Assembly (NCBI GenBank): GCA_030602675.1
Contig: JAUVZH010000004.1
Span: 1-23,548 of the forward strand
Direction: 5' to 3'
DNA length: 23,548 nt
Source: Candidatus Heimdallarchaeota archaeon
Lineage (GTDB): Archaea; Asgardarchaeota; Heimdallarchaeia; JABLTI01
The notes beneath the pieces were generated by a model that saw only the letters and a program-made list of their open reading frames with translations, searched no databases and was not told the origin of the DNA. Below, piece after piece: positions 14,462-22,125 of this stretch (positions are counted from its first letter, which is position 1; each line of letters begins with the position of its first letter). The translations under genes were made by a program, and so were the position numbers.

Positions 14462-15277
14462 TTAAGATTCTAACATTTGCCTAATTATATCTTCTAAGTG
14501 AGCAATTTGTATTATTCCTACTAGATGTCTTCCACCAACTAGGATTGTTGGTAATGCTGTTACACCATAAGCTTCAGCTATGCTTGGATCTTTTTCAGCA
14601 TCAATAATTTCAACACTAAGAGCGTATTTCTTTCCAACTTTTTCTAAATGACTAAAAGCTACTTTCGACCAAGCATCACCTTTTTTCACAAAGAACAAAA
14701 TTTTAGTAGCAATTTCCTTTCTTATTTTGGGAGAGATATCAGGGATTGGTAGTAATCCACTCACAATTTCTTGAATCATCAAGTTGAAAGCTGCATCTAC
14801 ATTAGTATCTGTTTTTGCACTAGTGAAAATTAAATTAGCCCTAGCAGCTGGAGTATCCCCTAACTTTTTAACATTATATGCTAAGGGGAGATGATTTGTT
14901 TTTGCAAGATCTAATTTTGTTCCTACAATGATAACAGGAACATCCTTTCCGTTATTAGCATTCTTAAGATCCTCATACCATCCAGCTAGATTATCAAAAC
15001 TTATTGGGTCAGTTAAATCATAAGCCAATAAAGCACCGGATGCTCCCTGTAGGTACCTAAGACCAATTTTTCTTCTACTCTTTTGTCCTGCAATATCCCA
15101 AATAAGAAGTTTAACTTGTGCATCTGGATATTCGAATGTTCTGACATAAAAATTGAGACCAAGCGTTGTCATATAGTCCTTCTGGAATTTATCATAAATG
15201 TACCTTCGAACAAGACTTGTTTTACCTACTCCTGGGTCTCCAAGTAAAACAATTTTTCGTTGGTACAATCTTGGCAT
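14462..15277 (-). CDS. Rab-like GTPase fused to a thioredoxin-fold domain lacking CxxC
   Basis: A 271-residue two-domain protein. The GTPase part (1-175) has G1 GDPGVGKT (13-20), switch I TTLGLNF, G3 WDIAGQ (D61, Q65), G4 TKLD (120-123, N replaced by T) and G5 TSAK (152-155). A short linker (PIPDISPKIRKEIA) leads to residues 191-271, which read as a thioredoxin/glutaredoxin fold: strand KILFFVKKG, helix after DAWS, strand SVEIIDAEKD, AEAYGVTALPTILVGGR with the cis-proline P243, then a final helix. The redox CxxC position reads DAWS (201-204), so it cannot be a dithiol oxidoreductase and more likely serves binding or regulation. No cysteine occurs anywhere in the protein. GAGGT lies nine bases before the ATG. 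It is 83 bases downstream of the methionine aminopeptidase gene. Confidence 0.93.
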   Translation of the reverse strand: MPRLYQRKIVLLGDPGVGKTSLVRRYIYDKFQKDYMTTLGLNFYVRTFEYPDAQVKLLIWDIAGQKSRRKIGLRYLQGASGALLAYDLTDPISFDNLAGWYEDLKNANNGKDVPVIIVGTKLDLAKTNHLPLAYNVKKLGDTPAARANLIFTSAKTDTNVDAAFNLMIQEIVSGLLPIPDISPKIRKEIATKILFFVKKGDAWSKVAFSHLEKVGKKYALSVEIIDAEKDPSIAEAYGVTALPTILVGGRHLVGIIQIAHLEDIIRQMLES

Positions 15278-15360
15278 ATAAGTTAACCTCTGAAAGAATT
15301 TTATTAGCTTCTCCTACTGTAGGTTTTGATTTATGTATCAGTTATCTATATTAAGTATAT

Positions 15361-16281
15361 TTAGATTCTAGTAATAACTTCGCATCCATGTTCGGTTATT
15401 ATTATAGTGTGTTCTGATTGTGCAATAGGTGTTTGACTTTTACTGACGAGCATTGGATAGCGATTAATGGTTTTATATGAAATAAGTTCTTTAAGTGCTT
15501 CATATAATTTCGTTTCTGGTAAACTCTCTTCTAACCATCTTATAGCAAATGGTAATCTATTGTATTTTTTAATTTCATTTAAGAGGACTTTACTGTCAGC
15601 AGATTTAGCTTTATCACCTATTTGTGAGAAAATAAAACTATATGATTCATCATAGATTTTCTCTGATCCATCTTTAGTAGTAACAAACGGTTCAACAGCT
15701 AAAACTTGTCCTACTTTTAATTTTGGTTCTAGAAAATCGAACTTTGGTTTGTAATTTGGTATGCTTGTACCAGTATGTAATTTCCATCTATCAATCACAT
15801 GACCAGTTAGATCAGTTATTGGTACTAATCCTTCTTTACGAATAGTCTTTTCAATAACTTCGCCAATATCACCGGGACGTATGCCTGGTTTAATAAAAGA
15901 AATAGCATTCTCAAGAGCCAATTCTGATGTTTGTCTCAATAATTGGTATTTCTTAGTACCGCCTACAAGGAAAGTCTTAGCATGGTCTGAAATATAACCA
16001 TCAACATGAGCACCAAGGTCAATTTTAACAATAGCTCTTTCTGGGATTTTCAAATCATCACCAAAAGGTGAAGTATAATGTGCTGCTATTTGATTTACAG
16101 AGACATTAACTGGAAATGCAGGTTGAGCTCCAGCATTTCTTATTTCCTTTTCTAATGAATCACAAATAATAATTAGTTTTCTTCCTTTAGATACTAGCTT
16201 CTTCGCTTTTCTCATAACCGAAGCAGCGATCCTACCAGCTTCGCGATACTTTTCTATAGCTTCATCCGTTAATTGTGACAA
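15361..16281 (-). CDS. map: Methionine aminopeptidase, type II
   Basis: Removes the initiator methionine from nascent proteins; dinuclear metallopeptidase of the pita-bread fold. The 306 residues match archaeal type II enzymes. Ligands can be placed by alignment to the family: D88 and D99 in KIDLGAHVDGYISDHAKTF, H161 in LTGHVID, E197 in AVEPFV and E290 in SEHTIII, with catalytic-type H68 in AAHYTSP. The insert between H161 and E197 and after it (helical, with residues such as KKYNRLPFAIRWLEE) is the type II-specific region. The start is TTG at 16281 with AAAGGTG about eleven bases upstream; no in-frame ATG is close. The Rab-thioredoxin gene follows after 83 bases on the same strand. Confidence 0.95.
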   Translation of the reverse strand: MSQLTDEAIEKYREAGRIAASVMRKAKKLVSKGRKLIIICDSLEKEIRNAGAQPAFPVNVSVNQIAAHYTSPFGDDLKIPERAIVKIDLGAHVDGYISDHAKTFLVGGTKKYQLLRQTSELALENAISFIKPGIRPGDIGEVIEKTIRKEGLVPITDLTGHVIDRWKLHTGTSIPNYKPKFDFLEPKLKVGQVLAVEPFVTTKDGSEKIYDESYSFIFSQIGDKAKSADSKVLLNEIKKYNRLPFAIRWLEESLPETKLYEALKELISYKTINRYPMLVSKSQTPIAQSEHTIIITEHGCEVITRI

Positions 16282-16351
16282 GTATTTAGCACACCTTTAA
16301 ACTAAATTCCAATATCAAAATATCTATTTTAGAAATCTTTACATCACCATT

Positions 16352-16364
16352 AAAAAGAATTCTT
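16352..16364 (-). terminator. Short palindrome plus T-run after ecfT
   Basis: On the minus strand AAGAATTCTT is extended by TTT, nine bases past the stop at 16375-16373. It gives a weak hairpin with a T5 tail, consistent with an end to the long prefoldin-to-ECF transcript. Confidence 0.35.
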
Positions 16365-16372
16365 AGTGTTTT

Positions 16373-17215
16373 TTATTTAGTAAATAGACCTTTTATCCAA
16401 TCCCATGCAGCTTTAAAGAGTTCTTTTAATTCATATTTTGAAGGTATGTACAATTGCATCCAAATTGGAAGATCAACTTGTGTGATTACTAAAAATAAAA
16501 ACAAACCAAAAATCGCTAAGCAAACTAAAATTACTAGATAGTCCCACCATTTCATCTTTAATGAGTAAAGATATGTTCTATTTTTTGTAGCATTCCAACC
16601 TCTAGATTCTATAGCTTCTGCTAATTGCCATGAACGTCTCATCGCTGAAGCAAATATCGGTATTAGTAATGGTACCATGTTTCTTGCTCTTTTGAAAATA
16701 TTTCCACGATCTATCTGTAATCCTCTAGACTTTTGAGCTGCCATGATAATATTTGTTTCATTAGCTAAAGTTGGAATAAAACGATATGCTGTACTTATTG
16801 CCCAAGCAAATGTAAATGGTAATCTGAATTTTATTAGCATTTGTGAAATATCATCAGGAGAAACTGTTTGGAAAAACAATCCATAAACAGCAGTTAATAT
16901 GATCAATCTTAGAGCCATTATAATTCCAATCGTTGTAGGATATTCTACTTTTAAAAGAAGTGCATTAATGATTATTATAAGCAAAATAAGAGGTAGGAGT
17001 ATTAGTATTGTTCTCATCCATTTCTTAAAGAAATGAGCAAGAAATGTTAGGGGAATTATCGCACCCAAAATAAGTAAGAGTGGAACAAGTTCTCTGAAAA
17101 GAATGGTTATACAAGTAATGACGACAACAAATAGAGCTTTACCTCTAGGGTCCACTTGATGCAGTATTGATTTATCTGATTCATAATCAAAATATTCTAG
17201 AATTTTAGAACTCAC
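16373..17215 (-). CDS. ecfT: ECF transporter transmembrane subunit EcfT (second copy)
   Basis: A 280-residue integral membrane protein. It opens YESDKSILHQVDPRGKALFV, the common EcfT lead, and has several spans including LVPLLLILGAIIPLTFLA and TILILLPLILLIIIINALLL. The cytoplasmic coupling motifs are QKSRGL and IESRGW, both with R-G. A C-terminal amphipathic stretch (ELFKAAWDWIKGLFTK) follows the last span. The GTG start overlaps the EcfA stop by four bases (GTGA), with GGGGGG just upstream, so translation is coupled. It shares the fold and motifs of the EcfT at 6861-7733 but is clearly a divergent sequence. No S component adjoins it, suggesting a group II module that serves S subunits encoded elsewhere. 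Confidence 0.93.
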   Translation of the reverse strand: MSSKILEYFDYESDKSILHQVDPRGKALFVVVITCITILFRELVPLLLILGAIIPLTFLAHFFKKWMRTILILLPLILLIIIINALLLKVEYPTTIGIIMALRLIILTAVYGLFFQTVSPDDISQMLIKFRLPFTFAWAISTAYRFIPTLANETNIIMAAQKSRGLQIDRGNIFKRARNMVPLLIPIFASAMRRSWQLAEAIESRGWNATKNRTYLYSLKMKWWDYLVILVCLAIFGLFLFLVITQVDLPIWMQLYIPSKYELKELFKAAWDWIKGLFTK

Positions 17216-18060
17216 ATTGACCCCCCTTTCTTTGTTTTTTCTTGAGTAAGAATGGTGAGAAGATTATCGGCAATCATGGTTTCCTTCAAAAAGGACTGAA
17301 ATTCTGGATATTTTGATTTGATACTATCTACTAAATCTAGAAGAATTGGTCTATCTAAATCTGATTTCCTTATTAAATCATCATCACTTAAAATATCTAA
17401 AGTAGCTCCATCAGCAGTAATTTCTCCATCTAGGAGAACAATAACTCTTGGTATATATTCCGATATGAAGTCAATATCGTGAGAAACAACGATAATGGTC
17501 ATTCCATTATCAGACAATTCTTTTAAATAATTTCCAAGCATTTCTTTTTGACGATAATCTTGTCCAAAAGATGGTTCGTCCAAAACTAAGATCTGTTGAT
17601 TCATAGTTAGAACTGAAGCAATTGAGACAAGTCTCCTTTCTCCTCCTGACAGTTCAAATGGACTTCTTTCAAGCAGATGTGTAATATTGAATTGCTTAGC
17701 AATATCTAGAACAATTTTTTCTCGTTCTTCTTCATCAATTCCCAAATTCTTAGGGCCAAATTCCAACTCTTTTTTAACGGTCTCAGCAAAGAGCTGATGA
17801 TTTGGGTTTTGAAAAGCAAGTCCTACAATCTTAGCCATTTCGGAGATTGGCTTTTTTATGATGTTCTCAGTGTTTACTCTCACTTCTCCTTCCGCTGGTC
17901 TAAGTAATCCATTAATATGTTTAATTAAAGTCGTTTTTCCAGCACCATTTCTACCTACAAATGCAACAAGTTCACCTTTCTTAATAGAGAATGTCACATT
18001 ACGAAGAACAAGCTCATCCTTCTTCTTGTATGTAAAAGAAACATTCTCAAATTCAATCAT
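17212..18060 (-). CDS. ecfA: ECF transporter ATPase EcfA
   Basis: ABC-type ATPase that powers ECF importers as a heterodimer with the neighbouring subunit. From ATG at 18060 the protein has 282 residues: Walker A GRNGAGKT (36-43), Q-loop in AFQNPNHQLFAET (the NPNHQLF form typical of ECF ATPases), signature ELSGGERR, Walker B ILVLDEPSFGQD and the switch histidine in VSHDIDFI. The C-terminal extension of about 60 residues is ECF-like. AAGGTGA lies six bases before the ATG; an upstream in-frame TTG at 18075 overlaps that ribosome site. It overlaps the preceding ATPase gene by 8 bases. Walker B, signature and switch residues are all present, so this subunit should be catalytically active. Confidence 0.95.
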   Translation of the reverse strand: MIEFENVSFTYKKKDELVLRNVTFSIKKGELVAFVGRNGAGKTTLIKHINGLLRPAEGEVRVNTENIIKKPISEMAKIVGLAFQNPNHQLFAETVKKELEFGPKNLGIDEEEREKIVLDIAKQFNITHLLERSPFELSGGERRLVSIASVLTMNQQILVLDEPSFGQDYRQKEMLGNYLKELSDNGMTIIVVSHDIDFISEYIPRVIVLLDGEITADGATLDILSDDDLIRKSDLDRPILLDLVDSIKSKYPEFQSFLKETMIADNLLTILTQEKTKKGGSM

Positions 18061-18943
18061 GATATTCACCTTCAATTTGCATTAATTTCTTGAAATCAGA
18101 AATGGTTATTGGTAAGTTTTCAACATTGAAAGATTTCCTAAATTTACTTGAAAAATTGTTAAAATCATTAGATTTCCTAGCAAGTTCATAAAAAAGTCGT
18201 GGAACCTTAGGCAAAAGGTTTTCAGGATATTCCTTGCTCGATAAAACTTCCTTAAGTGAACCAGATATCTTCAGTTTACCTTGCTCTATATAAGCTATTT
18301 TATTTACATAATTCAAACATCTATCTAATCTGTGCTCAGAAAGAATGATTGTTTTATCATGTTCTTGATTTAGCTTGAATAAAATTTTCAACAAATCATT
18401 TGCACTGTTTGGAGATAAATGAGCTGTCACTTCATCTAATATTAACATAGGTGGATCTAAAGCAAGAGCAGCAGCTATTGCTGTCAATTGTTGTTCACCA
18501 CCTGAAATAGAAAAGGGTGACTTGTATCTAATCCTCTCAATTCCTAATAACTCAACTAACTCATCAATTCTAGTTATGATTTCATTTCGAGGAACACCAA
18601 AATTTTCTAGTGGAAAAGCAATTTCTTTTTCAACAGTAAGATTTGAAATCTGATTTTCTGGGTTCTGGAAAACAAATCCAACTTGTTTAGCCAATTGTGC
18701 TGGATTTTTATCTATAATATCTTCCCCGTTGATTTTAATTGATCCACCAAAAGTTCCTGCATAGAAGTTGGGTATTAAACCATTTATTGTCTTCAATAAA
18801 GTTGATTTGCCTGAACCACTATATCCAACAAGTAATAGAAAGTCATCGGCATTAATTTCCAAAGAAACATTTGTAATAGCAAATTTTGTGCTATTTTTAT
18901 ATTTGAAAGTTACCTGTTTCAATGAAACTGCTTTTTTTGACAA
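18053..18943 (-). CDS. ecfA2: ECF transporter ATPase EcfA' (second subunit)
   Basis: Second ABC ATPase of the ECF pair, 296 residues. Walker A GYSGSGKST (40-48), Q-loop GFVFQNPENQISNLTVE, signature SISGGEQQ, Walker B LILDEVTAHLSP and switch LSEHRLDRCL. The usual D-E-P-T reads D-E-V-T and the D-loop L-D-P reads L-S-P, so one ATP site may differ from its partner. The start is TTG at 18943 with GAGGT nine bases upstream; the nearest ATG is out of frame. The gene lies 34 bases downstream of the DHH phosphoesterase on the same strand. Together with the next two genes it forms an EcfA'-EcfA-EcfT unit. Confidence 0.93.
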   Translation of the reverse strand: MSKKAVSLKQVTFKYKNSTKFAITNVSLEINADDFLLLVGYSGSGKSTLLKTINGLIPNFYAGTFGGSIKINGEDIIDKNPAQLAKQVGFVFQNPENQISNLTVEKEIAFPLENFGVPRNEIITRIDELVELLGIERIRYKSPFSISGGEQQLTAIAAALALDPPMLILDEVTAHLSPNSANDLLKILFKLNQEHDKTIILSEHRLDRCLNYVNKIAYIEQGKLKISGSLKEVLSSKEYPENLLPKVPRLFYELARKSNDFNNFSSKFRKSFNVENLPITISDFKKLMQIEGEYHD

Positions 18944-18977
18944 GAATATTAAACCTCATCAAGAACTCAATCAAGAC

Positions 18978-19979
18978 TCATCGACTGTTTTCCATGTTCT
19001 TTTTTAAAATAACAAAAGTCGATATCATCAATGTTTCTTCTTTAATCGCTTCTGGTATATTTAGAGCTGCTGCAGTTGAATGCCCACCACCATCTCCCTT
19101 AAATTTTTCACTTAATTTTTTCATAATATCTCTGCCAAAATGAATATTAGTGCTCTGATGGAAATTTGTAGTAGCTCTAACACTGAGTCGTGTTTCGCCT
19201 TTTCTTTGTGAGTAAATAAAAGCAACATCTGCCCCAATGTCCAAAAGCGATCGAGCTGCAGAACCTTCATGTGAACCTACTTTGCTCCAAGCAATAATCC
19301 AATCATTTATCTTCTCGTATTTTAATCTTGACGCACTCTTTAATCTAGCAATTCGTTCAGATTTTTCTAGGTTTTTCTGTATTAGACTTATTGCCAAATC
19401 ATAATCCACTTCTAGGTCAAAAATTTTTTCCAGCAATTTCAACGTTCTTTCATTAAGAGAATAGAAACGTCTGCTATCGTAGATAATCCCTGATAGTAGT
19501 ATGTTAAGTAGAGGTTTTGGAGGTACTAAAGATAATTCAAACATTATCTCAAGAATTATTTCTGCTACAGAGGTTCTTTCTTCATCAATATAAGCTAAAG
19601 ATGTGCTATTAACAGCAAAATTTGTTGTTGTATGATGGTCAATAAGGATTATAGCTTGTTTATCATGTTTTAAAATCAATTCTTGAAAAATACCCATTTG
19701 AGGTAAAACATTGACATCAACAATAACAATTAAATCATAAGTTCCTTTAGTTTCAGTTTTCAAAGGATGATCATAATAATTAACAAGTTCAGTTGTATGT
19801 TTACTAATTCCATCAACTAAAACATCGATAGTAACTTCAGGATGCAATTGCTTAATTATAAATTCCATTCCAAAAACAGAAGCTAATGAATCGGGGTCTG
19901 CACTAGTATGTCCAAATATTGCAACTTTCTTGTAATTTCCTTGCTTTATTCTCTCGATTAGTTTCTCTTTAACATTCAA
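18978..19979 (-). CDS. DHH-DHHA1 family phosphoesterase (NrnA/RecJ-like)
   Basis: Manganese-type phosphoesterase of 333 residues. Related enzymes hydrolyse short oligonucleotides, pAp or cyclic dinucleotides; the substrate here is not clear. Metal-site motifs: GHTSADPD (H24, D28, D30), VDVN near residue 88-90, the signature LIDHHTTT (D114-H115-H116), and IIYDSRRF. The DHHA1 substrate-binding part ends with GDGGGHSTAAA (from about residue 297). Family motif I is usually G-H-x-x-P-D-x-D; here two residues shift the order to S-A-D-P-D-S. The TTG start overlaps the DUF3194 stop (TTGA), and AAGGAGA lies upstream. The prefoldin beta-DUF3194-DHH order is a recurrent archaeal arrangement. Confidence 0.92.
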   Translation of the reverse strand: MNVKEKLIERIKQGNYKKVAIFGHTSADPDSLASVFGMEFIIKQLHPEVTIDVLVDGISKHTTELVNYYDHPLKTETKGTYDLIVIVDVNVLPQMGIFQELILKHDKQAIILIDHHTTTNFAVNSTSLAYIDEERTSVAEIILEIMFELSLVPPKPLLNILLSGIIYDSRRFYSLNERTLKLLEKIFDLEVDYDLAISLIQKNLEKSERIARLKSASRLKYEKINDWIIAWSKVGSHEGSAARSLLDIGADVAFIYSQRKGETRLSVRATTNFHQSTNIHFGRDIMKKLSEKFKGDGGGHSTAAALNIPEAIKEETLMISTFVILKKNMENSR

Positions 19980-20293
19980 TTAGAAAATTTCTCCTTAAGC
20001 AATTTATCAACTTCTGCAAAAGTTTCTTCAAGAGTATCGTTAATTACCTTCTCTTCATCTAAAACCGATCTCGGGGGAAGGTTTAAACTAATATCAATCT
20101 CAATCCTAAGATCATCTTGTGAATCATCAATGTCAATTGAAATGTCATATGTATCAATATCGCGTTTTTGAACTCTTTTACTGAGGAATTTTCTAACAAG
20201 GACGTATAATTCCTCGGATATAAGCTCAATATCTTCTCCTGAGAGCTTTCTTAAACCAACAATAGATAAATTGGTAGAATCATCACTTTTCAA
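19976..20293 (-). CDS. DUF3194-type archaeal protein
   Basis: A 105-residue acidic alpha/beta protein whose size and place between prefoldin beta and a DHH phosphoesterase match the archaeal DUF3194 family; function unknown. Visible: helix SGEDIELISEELYVLVRKFL, the strand-rich centre DTYDISIDIDDSQDDLRIEIDISL and a C-terminal amphipathic helix ETFAEVDKLLKEKF. No catalytic motif is visible. The likely start is TTG at 20293, with only a weak GGTTGAT upstream. It ends in a four-base overlap with the DHH gene. The domain name is recalled from gene order and pattern, not from a search. Confidence 0.8.
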   Translation of the reverse strand: MKSDDSTNLSIVGLRKLSGEDIELISEELYVLVRKFLSKRVQKRDIDTYDISIDIDDSQDDLRIEIDISLNLPPRSVLDEEKVINDTLEETFAEVDKLLKEKFSN

Positions 20294-20325
20294 TTAAATC
20301 AACCAAATAGCATCAGTAAATTATT

Positions 20326-20682
20326 CTATTTCTCACTGCCACCTTCAAGAGCTGCTTTAATTTCTTTCTCGAGAACATCGAATTGTTTCTTAAATTTTTC
20401 AAAACTTTTCTCAGAGAGCTTAGTTCGAGTATCAGTAAGTTCTTTTTGATCCTTAAGCTTGACTTTTGTATCTTTTATAGTGCTTTTTACCATTAATCTC
20501 CCAATACTCCTATAACAAATTTCATCGTCTGGGAGTTCTTCAATTTCTTTTATAGCTTTATCAATGTCAATTTGCTCAAGTTTCAATGCTTGAATTTGTT
20601 GTTGTAAAGCAGACATTTGTTGTTGAATTGTCTGATATCTTTTAATTTTGTCTTCTAGCTGTGGACTTAAACCTTTAGCCAT
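20326..20682 (-). CDS. pfdB: Prefoldin subunit beta
   Basis: Beta subunit of the hexameric prefoldin chaperone, which passes unfolded proteins to the thermosome. The 118 residues follow the beta-subunit plan: N-terminal coiled helix (LEDKIKRYQTIQQQMSALQQ), a central hairpin around DDEICYRSIGRLMVKST, and a C-terminal helix (KSFEKFKKQFDVLEKEIKAAL). GRLMVK is the usual beta-hairpin landmark. ATG at 20682 has GGAG about ten bases upstream. It heads the minus-strand run prefoldin-DUF3194-DHH-EcfA'-EcfA-EcfT and diverges from the GH57 gene across a 207-base AT-rich gap. Confidence 0.95.
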   Translation of the reverse strand: MAKGLSPQLEDKIKRYQTIQQQMSALQQQIQALKLEQIDIDKAIKEIEELPDDEICYRSIGRLMVKSTIKDTKVKLKDQKELTDTRTKLSEKSFEKFKKQFDVLEKEIKAALEGGSEK

Positions 20683-20889
20683 GTTAATTCTTCTCCAGTT
20701 CAGATTATTTACAACATCTCAGTGATTATTTAAAGAATCTTTCTGTTAAAACCATAAAATTGGATATAGTGATGTATATTAGAAAATAATGGAAGTTATA
20801 CTTACACTTTATTTATGATAAACCAAATTTTTTTATTGTATTAATCTAAAACAATAGCAAATTAAAGAAATGAATGGAATCAAAATTTT

Positions 20890-22119
20890 ATGACCTTATA
20901 CGTTTCATTTTTACTTCATATCTATCAACCACCAACACAATCTCCAATAGTACTTAAGCAAATTATAAAAGAATCCTACAAACCACTCATTAATTTACTA
21001 AAATTAAATGAATCATCAAAAATGACTTTCAACATAAATGGTTCTTTACTCGAATTGTTAGAATTTTATCAAGAAAATGAGTTGTTATCAAACATTAAGG
21101 AATTGCTGAGAAGAAATCAAATAGATCTTGTAGGATCAAGTTGCTATCATGCAATTTTACCATTAATACCAAAATAAGAAATGATAAGACAAATAGAACT
21201 AAACGAGCAAATCAATATAGAAATTTTGGGTAAAGAACTATTTAATCCTAAAGGATTCTGGTTGCCTGAAATGGCTTATGAATATAGAGTAATCGACCCT
21301 TTAGTTAATGCAAACTACAAATGGACTGTTATCTCAAGTGTTGCATCTCCAGATAAAGAATTACCAGATAACTATATTCCATATGTAAATCCTGATTTCA
21401 CTATCTTTTTCAGAAATGATTTATTATCTAACTTAATTTCATTCAAGAATCCAACAGTAGATGAATTTTATTTAGAACTTATTGGTGAAAATGATCCAGA
21501 AAAAGATGATTACTACGTTATACTTGCAATGGATGGTGAAACATACGGACATCATGTTAAGGGATTAATAGAGAATTTTCTACAACCATTATTAATGAAA
21601 ATCAAACAAGATCCTAATATAAAGTTAATAAAAATCAATGATATTTCTACAATTTTCCAAGAAAAGAAAAAGATTAGCCCCTTGCCAAGTTCATGGTCAA
21701 CTAGTGAAGAAGATTTGCGAAAAGGTGTTCCTTTCCCACTATGGTCTGATCCAGAAAATAGAATTCACAATTTACAATTAACAGTAATGAATCATACCTT
21801 GTATTTAGTGGGTCTAGCTCAGAAATATCAGAATAATAATAATAACAATGAAAATTCTGAGGATATCAAAAGACGTTTCAAAAATGCTCGAGCTTGGTTA
21901 GATAAGGGATTACATAGTTGTCAATTGTGGTGGGCATCAGGAAAACCCTGGTATTCTTCTGAAATGATTCTCAAAGGATTAAATCAACTAATACTTGCTT
22001 CTTCAGAAGCTCTTAAAGTTATATTATGGAATAGTTCTGATGGTTATATAAAAGACGAAGCGTTGAAAATTTTCAATGAAATCTTTGAAGCTCAAAAAGA
22101 AATTTATCTTTCAGTTTAA
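20890..22119 (+). pseudogene. Glycoside hydrolase family 57, split by one in-frame TAA
   Basis: Two consecutive readings in the same frame, 20890-21177 and 21181-22119, together form one GH57 alpha-glucan hydrolase/transferase-like protein of about 410 codons. The first has LLHIYQPP (motif 1, second His of HxHQP changed to Tyr) and GSSCYHAILPLIPK (motif 2). The second has GFWLPE with the nucleophile-type Glu (codon 21268) and AMDGETYGHH with the acid-type Asp (codon 21532). The TAA sits at 21175-21177 between PLIPK and EMIRQIELNE, where homologues read straight through; one base change from AAA, GAA or CAA would create it. All catalytic motifs survive, so it is a fresh nonsense mutation, an assembly error, or a readthrough site. 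An ATG at 21181 could restart the second half, but without a clear ribosome site. Confidence 0.85.
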
Positions 22120-22125
22120 GGGCAG

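Noticed and set aside
15313..15323. CCTAC-T-GTAGG palindrome upstream of the GTPase-thioredoxin gene
   Set aside because: Only five base pairs with a one-base centre; too short to call an operator without further copies.
20890..22119. Considered genome-wide stop-codon reassignment to explain the GH57 interruption
   Set aside because: TAA ends many intact genes in this window, including the DUF-free ends of the longin-type, coiled-coil and EcfT genes, so TAA is a normal stop here.
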